From: LH-M37 sp032251315
GTDB taxonomy: Bacteria; Pseudomonadota; Gammaproteobacteria; SZUA-229
Direction of reading: 5' to 3'
Assembly: GCA_032251315.1 (NCBI GenBank)
Contig: JAVVEE010000009.1
Coordinates: 1-47,966 of the forward strand
Length of the DNA: 47,966 bases
Shown: positions 33,942 to 43,089 of the stretch, one piece after another
Position numbering within the stretch: the first letter of the stretch is position 1
Layout: every line of letters begins with the position of its first letter
The notes under the pieces: model-generated
Database searches by the model: none
What the model was told of the DNA's origin: nothing
Seen by the model: the letters and a program-made list of their open reading frames with translations, nothing else
Translations under genes and position numbers: made by a program

Positions 33942-34871
33942 TTGAATAAAATAAGTATTGTAGGTGCGGGTCGGGTCGGTGAAGCCACTGCCCAGTTTAT
34001 TGCCGGCAAAGGCATGTGCCATGAAATCGCCCTTGTGGATATCCGGGAAGGCGCCGCCGAAGGTGTCGCCCTGGACGTTCAGGAGGTCTCACCCCTGCTC
34101 AAATACGATACCCGACTTTACGGCGGCTCCGACTTTGCCCTGCTCAAGGATTCCAACCTGATCATTATCACCGCCGGCCTGCCGCGCAAGCCGGGCATGT
34201 CACGCTCCGACCTTCTGGCCACCAATGTGGCCATCAGCAACAGCATTATCGACGCCGCGATGCAATATGCACCCGAGAGCATGCTGCTGTTTGTCAGCAA
34301 TCCGGTGGATGTCATTACTTATCATGCCTGGGTAAAAACCGGCTGGCCGCGCCATCGCATCTTCGGTCAGGCGGGAGTGCTGGATTCCAGTCGCATGGCC
34401 AGTTTCATCGCCATGGAAACGGGCTATTCGAATCTCGACATCAACGCCATGGTGCTCGGCGGTCACGGCGATACCATGGTGCCGATGCTGCGCTATACCA
34501 CTATCTCGGGCATTCCGGTGAGCCATTTTATTCCTGAACAACAGTTGGCCGGGATTGTGGAACGCACCCGTAACGGCGGCGCTGAAATCCTGGCGCTGCG
34601 GCAGAACAGCAGTGCCTACGATGCGCCCGGAGCGGCGGTCGCAGAAATGGTTGATGCCATTGTTTACGACAGGAAACGTATTCTGCCGACTGTCTGCGTG
34701 CTGGAAGGGGAATACGGTCATGATGGCCTGGCGATTGGCGTGCCCGCCGTGCTGGGCAAGAACGGCATGGAGGAGGTCATCACTCTGGCGCTGAATGACG
34801 AGGAGCGCGCCATGTTTGATCGCTCGGCGGCGCTGGTGCAGGAACAGGTAGAACTGCTGAAACAGTTATAG
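33942..34871 (+). CDS. mdh: Malate dehydrogenase (LDH-like type)
   Basis: This 309-residue NAD-dependent dehydrogenase has the N-terminal nucleotide motif VGAGRVGEA and the mobile loop AGLPRKPGMSR. The arginine in the specificity position marks malate rather than lactate. The catalytic histidine is in LGGHGDTMVP. It starts at TTG behind a perfect GGGAGG, six bases upstream. This LDH-like form is different from the E. coli-type Mdh. It lies next to malic enzyme but behind its terminator. Confidence 0.94.
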   Translation: MNKISIVGAGRVGEATAQFIAGKGMCHEIALVDIREGAAEGVALDVQEVSPLLKYDTRLYGGSDFALLKDSNLIIITAGLPRKPGMSRSDLLATNVAISNSIIDAAMQYAPESMLLFVSNPVDVITYHAWVKTGWPRHRIFGQAGVLDSSRMASFIAMETGYSNLDINAMVLGGHGDTMVPMLRYTTISGIPVSHFIPEQQLAGIVERTRNGGAEILALRQNSSAYDAPGAAVAEMVDAIVYDRKRILPTVCVLEGEYGHDGLAIGVPAVLGKNGMEEVITLALNDEERAMFDRSAALVQEQVELLKQL

Positions 34872-34899
34872 TTTTTTATTAATCGTACCCCAGAACGAA

Positions 34900-34932
34900 C
34901 AAAGCCCGGTCAAATGACCGGGCTTTGTTTTT
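34900..34932. terminator. Bidirectional terminator between mdh and the cold-shock gene
   Basis: A 13-bp perfect stem (CAAAGCCCGGTCA/TGACCGGGCTTTG) with a 2-base loop is followed by TTTTT on the plus strand. It lies between convergent mdh and the csp gene. Confidence 0.9.
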
Positions 34933-34954
34933 CATCAAGTTGACTGAGGTTTAA

Positions 34955-35161
34955 TTAAACCGCAACAACATTCTCTGCTTGAGGACCTTTCTGACCCTGT
35001 GTCACAGTGAATTCAACTTTCTGACCTTCAACCAGAGTTTTAAAGCCTTCAGATTGAATAGCGCTGAAATGTACAAACACGTCAGGGCCGCTTTCCTGCT
35101 CAATAAAACCAAAGCCTTTTGAATCGTTAAAGAACTTGACGGTTCCTGTTGTAGTAGACAT
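34955..35161 (-). CDS. CspA-family cold-shock protein
   Basis: This 68-residue single-domain RNA chaperone has the RNP1 motif KGFGFIE and RNP2 motif VFVHF. The ribosome-binding site AGG lies before ATACATATG. A leader of up to 190 bases, as is usual for csp genes, separates it from typA. Cold-inducibility is typical but not shown here. Confidence 0.95.
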   Translation of the reverse strand: MSTTTGTVKFFNDSKGFGFIEQESGPDVFVHFSAIQSEGFKTLVEGQKVEFTVTQGQKGPQAENVVAV

Positions 35162-35190
35162 ATGTATTACCTATAAAAAATATTATTTAT

Positions 35191-35204
35191 GCCCCGTTAG
35201 GGGC
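35191..35204. other. Small hairpin in the cold-shock gene leader
   Basis: GCCCC-GTTA-GGGGC forms a short strong stem about 30 bases upstream of the csp start on the minus strand. It could be part of a temperature-responsive leader. On the plus strand it is followed by TTTTT, but no plus-strand gene ends here. Confidence 0.4.
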
Positions 35205-35357
35205 GGGTTTTTGCTCTGAAATGGTATGACTTATGAATATCAGGAAGAGACTACTTAGGAACGTCTTATTACTAAACATAAATACTGCCTATATATATTT
35301 CAGGCTCTGCATATTCTACATGCCTTATCCAGAAAGTCAATACCTTTATTTTCAGAT

Positions 35358-37166
35358 TTACCCTCTCGATGCTCTTTTACGCTCGTGCTCTTTCAGAAAC
35401 TTCTTGCGTATACGAATGCTCGCGGGCGTGACTTCAACCAGCTCGTCGTCATCAATGAATTCCAGCGCCTGTTCCAGTGAATAACAGATATGCGGAGACA
35501 GACTCAGGCTTTCGTCAGTGCCGGAAGCACGAACATTGGTCAGTGGCTTGGGCTTGATGGGATTAACCACCAGATCATTATCACGGGAATGAATCCCCAC
35601 GATCATGCCTTCATAGACCTCATCGCCATTACCGACCAGCAATTTACCGCGCTCCTGCAAAGGACACAGCGAATAGGCCACCGCCTTACCCTGAGAATTA
35701 GCGATCATTACGCCATTAGCGCGCTGACCGATGCCTTTCTTGATATATTCGCCGTAATGATCAAAAACGCTGTAGAGCAGTCCTGTTCCGGAAGTCATGG
35801 TCAAAAATTCGGTTCTGAAGCCAATCAGACCGCGCGCTGGAATAATGTAATCCAGTCGTACGCGACCTTTACCGTCAGACGTCATATTTTTAAGATCGCC
35901 TTTACGCTCGCCCAAAGCCTGCATTACCGAGCCCTGACTTTCCTCTTCAATATCGACCGTCAGCTGCTCATAGGGCTCGGTTTTAACGCCGTCCTCTTCC
36001 AGCACAATCACTTCAGGACGACCCACGGCCATCTCGAAATTTTCACGACGCATGGTTTCGATCAGCACCGACAGATGCAGCTCACCACGGCCGGAGACCT
36101 TGTATTTGTCGCCGTCAACCTGCTCAACGCGCAATGCAACGTTGTGTTTCAGCTCCTGCTGCAAGCGGTCCCAGATATTACGACTGGTGACATACTTGCC
36201 TTCCTTGCCGGAAAATGGCGATGAGTTTGCCTGAAACGTCATGCTGATGGTCGGCTTGTCCACGGTTAACGCAGGCAGTGCCTCAACATTATTAGGATCA
36301 CAAATGGTGTCGGAAATCGACAGCGGATCGATGCCGGTGATGGCAACGATATTGCCGGCATGAGCCTCTTCAACTTCAACGCGTTCCAGGCCTTCAAAAC
36401 CCAACACCTGCAACACCTTGGCGGTGCGCGCTACGCCGTCGGCTCCAGCAACCTTTACCGGCGCATTGGGCTTAATCGAACCACGTCGGATACGACCAAT
36501 GCCGATAATGCCGACATAGCTGTTGTAATCCAGGGTGGAAATCTGCATCTGTAGCGGGCCATCGGCCTCTACATCCGGCGCTGAAACGTTATCGACAATG
36601 GAATGGAACAGCGGATCCATGTTGCCGCTGCGCACGTCAGACTCCAGACCGGCATAGCCGTTAATCGCAGAGGCATAAACCACCGGGAAATCCAGCTGTT
36701 CATCCGTCGCTCCCAGCTTGTCGAACAAATCAAAGGTCTGATCCAGCGCCCAATCGGGGCGGGCACCGTCACGGTCAATCTTGTTGATGACCACAATCGG
36801 ACGGAAACCCATGGCAAAGGCCTTCTGGGTCACGAAACGTGTCTGAGGCATGGGGCCGTCGACGGCATCCACCAGCAGCAGCACCGAATCAACCATAGAG
36901 AGCACACGCTCAACTTCACCACCGAAATCGGCATGGCCCGGTGTATCTACGATATTGATGTGGTAACCATTCCAGTTGATCGCCGTATTTTTAGAGGTAA
37001 TGGTAATACCGCGTTCTTTTTCCTGGTCATTGGAGTCCATGACGCGCTCGGTTGGCGCTTTGCGCATGTCCAATGTGCCGGATTGCTGTAGAAGCTGGTC
37101 GACCAAAGTGGTCTTGCCGTGGTCTACATGGGCAATAATGGCGATATTACGTATTTTTTCACTCAC
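35358..37166 (-). CDS. typA: Translational GTPase TypA/BipA
   Basis: This 602-residue ribosome-binding GTPase has G1 AHVDHGKTT, G3 DTPGHADFGGEVER, and G4 NKIDRDGARP. EF-G-like domains III and V and the TypA-specific C-terminal domain are complete. It is needed for ribosome assembly at low temperature and stress, which fits the adjacent cold-shock gene. Confidence 0.97.
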   Translation of the reverse strand: MSEKIRNIAIIAHVDHGKTTLVDQLLQQSGTLDMRKAPTERVMDSNDQEKERGITITSKNTAINWNGYHINIVDTPGHADFGGEVERVLSMVDSVLLLVDAVDGPMPQTRFVTQKAFAMGFRPIVVINKIDRDGARPDWALDQTFDLFDKLGATDEQLDFPVVYASAINGYAGLESDVRSGNMDPLFHSIVDNVSAPDVEADGPLQMQISTLDYNSYVGIIGIGRIRRGSIKPNAPVKVAGADGVARTAKVLQVLGFEGLERVEVEEAHAGNIVAITGIDPLSISDTICDPNNVEALPALTVDKPTISMTFQANSSPFSGKEGKYVTSRNIWDRLQQELKHNVALRVEQVDGDKYKVSGRGELHLSVLIETMRRENFEMAVGRPEVIVLEEDGVKTEPYEQLTVDIEEESQGSVMQALGERKGDLKNMTSDGKGRVRLDYIIPARGLIGFRTEFLTMTSGTGLLYSVFDHYGEYIKKGIGQRANGVMIANSQGKAVAYSLCPLQERGKLLVGNGDEVYEGMIVGIHSRDNDLVVNPIKPKPLTNVRASGTDESLSLSPHICYSLEQALEFIDDDELVEVTPASIRIRKKFLKEHERKRASRG

Positions 37167-37268
37167 AAGTTTTTCTCGATTCAGTATAAATAAAGGCGCG
37201 TATTATAGTGCTTTTTGCACTATAAAGCTGAGCAATTAAGAGGTAGTTTGGTGATTAAAGTTCAGAAA

Positions 37269-38297
37269 TTAGCCAATGATCAGCTCACGAGCGGTTTCGG
37301 CCGCCTCATGATCGCCGACCTGTTCATGCAGAAAAACCAATTCGGTCAGCACGCGGGCATGGGCTTTATCAATTTTCAGCGCCTGCTGACAAAAAGCGAT
37401 GGCCGCCTGATAATCGCCTTTTTTCTGTTCCGCTCGAGCCAGACCCAGATAGGCATAAATATCCGCACCTACCTTCAGGCAGGCTTCATAACTGGCCACC
37501 GCGTCGTCAAGACGGTCCAGGTTGAGCTGTGCATCACCGACCCGACTCCACAATGCCTGATTTTTCGGCTCCTGCTGTAGAATTTTCTCCCACCAGAACA
37601 CTGCCTGCTCCATGTCCTGATGCCCCCGGAAACTATCACCCATGCCGAACAGGGCAAAACAGTTATCCGGCTCGATCTCCAGTGCATTGCGGTAATTCTC
37701 GATGGCTTTGTCATAATCGCGGCGCCTGCGGTACAAATTGCCCGTCATGGTCATCACCACCACATTCTTGCTATTCGCCTTCAGCAGCCGCTCGAAGCAG
37801 GCCAGTGCCCGGTCATCCTCGTGATCGGCATAATACAGATTACCCAGCCCCAGCAGGGCAAAAGGGTCATCACCCGTAATCGCCAGCGCCTCTTCATACA
37901 TTGAGATAGCCTCCTCGAAGGCGCCCAGTTTATGAAAAGCGTCGGCAACACGCACCATGACGTGACTGTCCCTGGAATTAATCTCCAGATAGCGCAACCA
38001 GTAGGGAATCGCCTGCTCCGGATTCTGCAGGCCGCGCCGTGCATCACCCGCACCACGCAGCGCAAAAATATTGTCTTTGTCGATTTTCAGTACTGCATCA
38101 TAATATTTCCCTGATTCGGCAAAACGATTGAGTTTGCGATAAACATCCCCCAGACCCGAGAGCACATAGAGGTTATCCTGATCCACTTCGTGAGCCTTGA
38201 GATAAACCTCTCGAGCCTCTTCATATTGTCCGCTACGAAAAAGACGGCTGCCCTTCTTGGAGAGATCAATAATCGCTTTCTTGTCCATTTCTGACAT
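37269..38297 (-). CDS. Tetratricopeptide-repeat protein
   Basis: This 342-residue protein is built almost wholly of TPR units, about nine or ten in tandem from residue 10 to 340 (for example YEEAREVYLKAHEVD and YDKAIENYRNALEIE). It has no signal peptide or catalytic domain, so it is presumably a cytoplasmic protein-protein scaffold. No function can be assigned. It is upstream of typA on the same strand. Confidence 0.88.
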   Translation of the reverse strand: MSEMDKKAIIDLSKKGSRLFRSGQYEEAREVYLKAHEVDQDNLYVLSGLGDVYRKLNRFAESGKYYDAVLKIDKDNIFALRGAGDARRGLQNPEQAIPYWLRYLEINSRDSHVMVRVADAFHKLGAFEEAISMYEEALAITGDDPFALLGLGNLYYADHEDDRALACFERLLKANSKNVVVMTMTGNLYRRRRDYDKAIENYRNALEIEPDNCFALFGMGDSFRGHQDMEQAVFWWEKILQQEPKNQALWSRVGDAQLNLDRLDDAVASYEACLKVGADIYAYLGLARAEQKKGDYQAAIAFCQQALKIDKAHARVLTELVFLHEQVGDHEAAETARELIIG

Positions 38298-38495
38298 TTT
38301 TACTGTATTTCACCTTATTTTTGTGCCTCGAATAATACCTTCATCCTCCATTTATTAAAAGACTATACTTAAAACAAGTTTATTCTTCCGTTTCCGACTT
38401 GAGGTGCTTTTGTGGCCCTTATGCCGGCATTCAGGCTTATAATCAGATGTCCAGCGTTCGATTTACATTCCCTGACAGCCGGGTACAATTCCATA

Positions 38496-39398
38496 ATGTC
38501 TAATAACCATCAAAAACGCGCCTATCTGGTCGATGCCAGCATCTACATCTTCCGTGGCTGGCACGCCTATTCCGATGAGATCGTTGACGCCAGCGGCGCC
38601 CCCTCCAATGCGGTTTACGGCTTCACCGAATTTCTGCACCAGCTCATCGAAATGGAGCAGCCCGAATACATCGCCTGCGCCTTCGATGCCAAACAGACCA
38701 ACTCCTACCGCCGTGAGATTTTCCCTGCCTACAAGGGCCAGCGCCCGCCCACGCCGGAAGAGCTTAAAAATCAGTTCAAGCACTGCCGGGATTTCTGCCG
38801 CGCTGCCGGCATTGCCGACTATTCCAGCAACCGCTTTGAAGCCGACGACATCATCGGCACCCTGGCCACCCGCCTGCGCAGTGAAGGCTACGCCATCACC
38901 ATCCTCAGCGCCGACAAGGATCTGGCCCAGCTGATCCGCCCCGGTGATTTCTGGTGGGATTTTGCCCGTGACAAAATCATGCACTACCGCGATGTTGAAA
39001 AGAGCTTCGGCGTCGCTCCCGAGCTCATTGCCGACCTGCTCGCCCTCGCCGGTGACAAAGTCGACAACATCCCCGGCATCCCCGGCATTGGCTACAAGAT
39101 GGCCTCCAACCTGCTGAAAAAATACCCCAGCGTCGAACTCATTCTGGCCAACATCGACAACATCTCGAAAATGAAATTCCGCGGCGCCACGCGCATTCAG
39201 CAACTGGTGGAACAGCACAAAGAGATGCTGCCCCGAAACAAACTGCTCACCACCATTATCACTGATGCTGTCTATAAAGGCCCCAAAGAGAGCCTGCGCT
39301 GGCACGGTGTCAACGAACCTGCGTTAAATCAGATATTCGACCTGATGAATGCCGCGCAAAGTCGCCGAACCCGCTGGCTGAACCTGCAACCGCTATAG
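38496..39398 (+). CDS. 5'-3' exonuclease/flap endonuclease-like protein (Xni type)
   Basis: This 300-residue protein matches the 5'-3' exonuclease domain of DNA polymerase I without the polymerase. It has acidic metal-binding clusters (LVDASIYIFRG, FDAKQTNSYRR, FEADDIIGTLA and SADKDLAQL) and a helix-hairpin-helix around GDKVDNIPGIPGIG. The start is ATG at 38496; the frame extends upstream without support. Related to Xni/ExoIX, it probably processes flaps. It is followed after 10 bases by rluE. Confidence 0.92.
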   Translation: MSNNHQKRAYLVDASIYIFRGWHAYSDEIVDASGAPSNAVYGFTEFLHQLIEMEQPEYIACAFDAKQTNSYRREIFPAYKGQRPPTPEELKNQFKHCRDFCRAAGIADYSSNRFEADDIIGTLATRLRSEGYAITILSADKDLAQLIRPGDFWWDFARDKIMHYRDVEKSFGVAPELIADLLALAGDKVDNIPGIPGIGYKMASNLLKKYPSVELILANIDNISKMKFRGATRIQQLVEQHKEMLPRNKLLTTIITDAVYKGPKESLRWHGVNEPALNQIFDLMNAAQSRRTRWLNLQPL

Positions 39399-39408
39399 AC
39401 ATCGCTGC

Positions 39409-39951
39409 ATGGCAAAAATCATCCTGTTCAACAAACCCTACGACGTGCTCTGCCAGTTCACCGACAGCGAAGGTCGCGCCACCCTGGCAGACTATATAAA
39501 GGAGCCCAACGTCTACCCCGCCGGCAGGCTCGACCGTGATAGTGAAGGACTGCTCATTCTCACCGATGATGGCAAGCTACAGCACGAACTGACCGACCCC
39601 CGGCACAAACTCAAAAAAACCTACCTGGCACAGGTTGAAGGCCTCGCTACCAGCGCCGCTATCAAACAGCTGATACACGGCGTCAAACTCAGAGACGGCC
39701 AGACCCGCCCCGCCGGTGCCAGAGTCATCAGCGAACCCGACTGGCTGTGGCCGCGCCACCCGCCCATACGGGAGCGCAAAAACATCCCCACCTCGTGGAT
39801 CGAACTGACGATTACAGAAGGCAGAAATCGACAGGTTCGCCGCATGACCGCAGCGGTCGGCTTCCCGACATTGCGCCTGATACGCGAACGTGTCGGACAT
39901 TGGAAACTGGAGGGGTTACAGCCGGGCGAGTTCAAGGTGATTGAAGAATAA
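39409..39951 (+). CDS. rluE: 23S rRNA pseudouridine synthase (RluE-type)
   Basis: This 180-residue RsuA-family synthase has the catalytic-Asp motif GRLDRDSEGLLILT and the RNRQVRRMTAAVG motif. It lacks an N-terminal S4 domain, which is characteristic of RluE, the enzyme for pseudouridine 2457 of 23S rRNA in E. coli. Confidence 0.92.
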   Translation: MAKIILFNKPYDVLCQFTDSEGRATLADYIKEPNVYPAGRLDRDSEGLLILTDDGKLQHELTDPRHKLKKTYLAQVEGLATSAAIKQLIHGVKLRDGQTRPAGARVISEPDWLWPRHPPIRERKNIPTSWIELTITEGRNRQVRRMTAAVGFPTLRLIRERVGHWKLEGLQPGEFKVIEE

Positions 39952-40133
39952 CGATTCTCATCTCGAAAAACCTAACACAAATAAACTCGAATCAACCTTT
40001 CAAAAAACATATCTCTGTGCCTTGCGTTAACTGCCCCTACTTGCATATCCCGGAATAAATGCAGATCGATCGGGCCTGATACTTTATAATCTTCCATCTA
40101 TTTTTTTATAAAATTTCATTAAAAGGCAAAGTC

Positions 40134-40907
40134 ATGGCACTATTTTCTTTAGACAGAGTAAAAAATTTACGCAACCAGCTTGCAGCCCATCCGGTCTATG
40201 CCGCTGTCAAAGACAAGCATGATTTGTCGCTTTTTATGCAGCACCATGTCTATTCGGTATGGGACTTTATGTCCCTGGTTAAATACCTGCAAAATGAGAT
40301 AGCCCCGGCGAGAGCGCCCTGGTTTCCGCACGGCGATGGGAAAGTGCGTCGTTTTATCAACGACATCGTCCTGGAAGAAGAGTCCGATGAAGACCTGCCC
40401 CTGGCAGATGGCACAACCACCTATACCAGCCATTTCGAGCTCTATATGAAGGCCATGGAAGAGGTCAGTACCGGCAGCAGTGGTGACATCAAACAATTCG
40501 TTGACGCGGTCGCCCGGAATTCTCTGGACTTCGCCTTTGCCGAAATCGCCGCCCCCGAACCTGCCAAAGCCTTTATGAAAACAACCTTTGCTTTCATTGA
40601 TAGCGACAAGCCGCACGTTGTCGCAGCCGCCTTTGCCCTTGGGCGCGAACACATCATCCCTGAGATGTTCCGAGCTCTGCTCGACCGGATGAACGTCTCC
40701 AAAGAGGATGCGACTGCCTTCCATTTCTACCTGGAACGTCACATCCATCTCGACGCTGATCATCACGGCCCCCTGTCACTCAGAATGCTGGATATTCTGT
40801 GTGAAGACGACCCCGCAAAACTCGCTGAAGCGGAAGCCGCCGCCACGCTGGCGATAGAAACGCGCATTAAATTCTGGGACGAGGTCCTGGTTGCTTTAAA
40901 ATCTTGA
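40134..40907 (+). CDS. DUF3050 family protein, putative heme-oxygenase-fold metalloenzyme
   Basis: This 257-residue all-helical protein has conserved clusters of metal-type residues: His37-His38 with Trp43-Asp44, Glu81-83, His100/Glu102, Glu172-His173, and His203, His205, Asp207, His210-His211. The arrangement is that of heme-oxygenase-like diiron oxidases/oxygenases. DUF3050 is uncharacterised, so the enzymatic guess is inference. The gene has its own spacer on both sides and ends 61 bases before the convergent HIT-like gene. Confidence 0.85.
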   Translation: MALFSLDRVKNLRNQLAAHPVYAAVKDKHDLSLFMQHHVYSVWDFMSLVKYLQNEIAPARAPWFPHGDGKVRRFINDIVLEEESDEDLPLADGTTTYTSHFELYMKAMEEVSTGSSGDIKQFVDAVARNSLDFAFAEIAAPEPAKAFMKTTFAFIDSDKPHVVAAAFALGREHIIPEMFRALLDRMNVSKEDATAFHFYLERHIHLDADHHGPLSLRMLDILCEDDPAKLAEAEAAATLAIETRIKFWDEVLVALKS

Positions 40908-40968
40908 GCGGGTTCTGTGAAATAAGCTGCTTTGGGAAATAGATTGAAACAGAAGAACCCAGAGATCA

Positions 40969-42000
40969 TTATCGATTTACAAAGTCACCGTCTACCGAAA
41001 GGCTCTTCAAGTCAGCATATAGAAACTCGGCGGTTAAATTCTTGCCGTGTTTTTTATTGGCTACATTAAATACGCCGCATTCCTCAATCCAGCCGGCACC
41101 CTGTACCCGTTCCGCCACCTCAGTACTGCCCTGCATTTTTCTGGGTAGAACATAACAGCAACCCTGGCGATAGAGTAAATTATAGGGCTGGTTGAGCGCA
41201 TGCATCTGTTCGATCATCACCCAGCCCTCTTCTGCACTGGTGGTTTTTAGACAACGCATGGGATAGTCATGGATACCACCATTGTGCTGCCACAGTGTTT
41301 TTTCTATGGGTAACTTTTCAGCCCGAATGAATGACTGGAAATGCAACTGGTTCACCGAAGCGCAGGCGCCCAGGCTGTTGTAGCCGACACCCAGGCCGGT
41401 AAAAATATTGGACTGTTCCGCCAACAGCTGCCACATGAATTCGTGATACTGCTTCAGCAGATATTGCGGCAGCGCCAGCTCGGGTTGCGGCACGATGATC
41501 AGATGATACGGCGCAAACGGAAATTTGTTGTACAGCACCCTGAGCTGGACATCGTGCCATTCCCCTTCCCATAAAATTTCGGGGCGCAGAAACGGTTTGT
41601 TGAAATGAAACTTGTCGTTGTTGAATTCACGGAAAATCGTTTCGATTTTTTCCGCCGAGGCGCGCTCGGGTCGTAGCGCGCGCATGGGGTTGTACAGCAG
41701 TTCCCATTCTCCCTGCGTGATACTTTCCCATACGGTGAGCGAGCCGACGCCTTTGTTTTTTATTTTTTCAAACACGTCCAGATCATCTTGCGGTGCGGTT
41801 AATTCACCTGTCTTGTGCCGGTTGTTCAGCTCGACGAACATGGCCATTAAATCGGTTTTTAGAGTCTGCTGCGATGCCCTGCCCTGCAAGCTGTTTGACA
41901 GCACCAGGATGAAGGCGCCCAGCTCATCGGGCGACAGCATGCCCCTGAGTTTTTCCGCGAACAGGGTTTTGAATTGGGCAAGTGTGGGTGCGATAAGCAT
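40969..42000 (-). CDS. HIT/GalT-fold nucleotide phosphorylase-like protein
   Basis: This 343-residue protein has a C-terminal two-thirds that resembles HIT-superfamily nucleotidyl transferases or phosphorylases. Visible are NKFPFAPYHLIIVP (158-171) and an ASVNQLHFQSF motif with His220 and Gln222, like the Hxx-Q of GDP-hexose phosphorylases. The first 90 residues are helical and of unknown function. The substrate is unknown. It is convergent with the DUF3050 gene. Confidence 0.7.
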   Translation of the reverse strand: MLIAPTLAQFKTLFAEKLRGMLSPDELGAFILVLSNSLQGRASQQTLKTDLMAMFVELNNRHKTGELTAPQDDLDVFEKIKNKGVGSLTVWESITQGEWELLYNPMRALRPERASAEKIETIFREFNNDKFHFNKPFLRPEILWEGEWHDVQLRVLYNKFPFAPYHLIIVPQPELALPQYLLKQYHEFMWQLLAEQSNIFTGLGVGYNSLGACASVNQLHFQSFIRAEKLPIEKTLWQHNGGIHDYPMRCLKTTSAEEGWVMIEQMHALNQPYNLLYRQGCCYVLPRKMQGSTEVAERVQGAGWIEECGVFNVANKKHGKNLTAEFLYADLKSLSVDGDFVNR

Positions 42001-42148
42001 GAAGATAACGGCAATGATATAAAGCGGCGCAGTTTAGCAGCAAGCGTTGGTTTTTCGGAGGAGGAAATCGGTAATGAAGCGCTTTACTTCATCGTGCGCG
42101 GGAACAGCATGGCGACATTCATTTGGCTGCATTTTGTGCTGATGGAGC

Positions 42149-42204
42149 GTTGTGCGAATAAATTCGCACCTACATTAAGTGCTGAATAATGAATTCGCAC
42201 CTAA
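42149..42204. repeat. GTGCGAAT palindromic repeats
   Basis: A full copy GTTGTGCGAATAAATTCGCACCTAC (42149-42173) is followed by a half copy, AATTCGCACCTA, ending at about 42204, just before the orphan ParA gene. The family also occurs at 10930 and 26810. Confidence 0.7.
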
Positions 42205-42219
42205 AGTTTTGCCACATTG

Positions 42220-42864
42220 CTATTTGTCCGGCATGCTGCGTTTGCTGCGTAGCCATTTGATCAGCGGTTCCCAGCTTTCGAGATCCTGATAGACCTGTGA
42301 GGGGGCCATTTCAAAGATGCCGATGCCATACTCTTCGGCTCGAATATAATTCTGGGTATCGCGCAGCGTGGCCACATAGGGTATTTTCAATTTTTTCAGA
42401 AAATCATACAGCTCGGCGAAGATGATGGTGTTTTCACGCACACGGTTGGCGACGATGCCTATCTTTACCTGGTTGCGCTGAACTTTGCCGACCGCTTGCA
42501 GCTCCTGCATATAGTCGGTGGCGGCGCGCATGTCGATGGGGGAAGGCAGCACCGGGAAGATAATGGTATCGGCCCTGCGCACCAGCTCGGTCAGCTCCCT
42601 GCCATGTACCCGGGCGGGGGCGTCGATGATCAGAATGTCGGTATCTTTGGCGGGGCGTAGTGGCTCATTGAAGGCGGCCACGCCTTCGATGGCCGGCCAC
42701 TGTTCGCCGCGCGCGGCCAGCCAGGCCAGACTCGAACCCTGTGGATCATAATCGGCCAGAACGACTTTTTTCTCTTCCTCGAAAGCATAATAGCTGGCGA
42801 GGTTGGTCGAAATGGTGCTTTTGCCGCAACCGCCTTTGGCGTTGAGAACCACGATTGTACGCAT
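42220..42864 (-). CDS. Orphan ParA/MinD-type ATPase
   Basis: This 214-residue P-loop ATPase has a deviant Walker A KGGCGKST and a Walker B-type block ILIIDAPARVHG. No ParB or centromere-like iterons are adjacent. Chromosomal orphans of this kind position cellular cargo or act in other processes; its cargo is unknown. Confidence 0.88.
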   Translation of the reverse strand: MRTIVVLNAKGGCGKSTISTNLASYYAFEEEKKVVLADYDPQGSSLAWLAARGEQWPAIEGVAAFNEPLRPAKDTDILIIDAPARVHGRELTELVRRADTIIFPVLPSPIDMRAATDYMQELQAVGKVQRNQVKIGIVANRVRENTIIFAELYDFLKKLKIPYVATLRDTQNYIRAEEYGIGIFEMAPSQVYQDLESWEPLIKWLRSKRSMPDK

Positions 42865-43023
42865 GCTGCTCTCCTGCTTTTTTACTGTTCCCCGATTCTA
42901 GGGCAATCGGCTTGAATACACACGCATCTTATAACGATAATATGTGCTTGTAAAAAATGCCCCGCCAGTGTCAGCCGGCGGATCACTGGCTGAATAACAG
43001 CCGACTACAATCCTTGCACACAT

Positions 43024-43060
43024 AAAAAAAGCCGGCACCATCACCGGTACCGGCTTTTTT
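43024..43060 (-). terminator. Terminator of the pnt operon
   Basis: On the minus strand, GCCGGTACC pairs with GGTGCCGGC around a 6-base loop, followed by TTTTTTT. It lies 30 bases beyond the pntB stop. The plus strand has a T-run too, so it may be bidirectional. Confidence 0.88.
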
Positions 43061-43089
43061 AAACAGCATGGATAAAACCCGTAAGGCTC

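Noticed and set aside
38463..39305. A 280-codon open frame on the minus strand
   Set aside because: It is antisense to the Xni-type exonuclease gene, whose catalytic motifs are clear.
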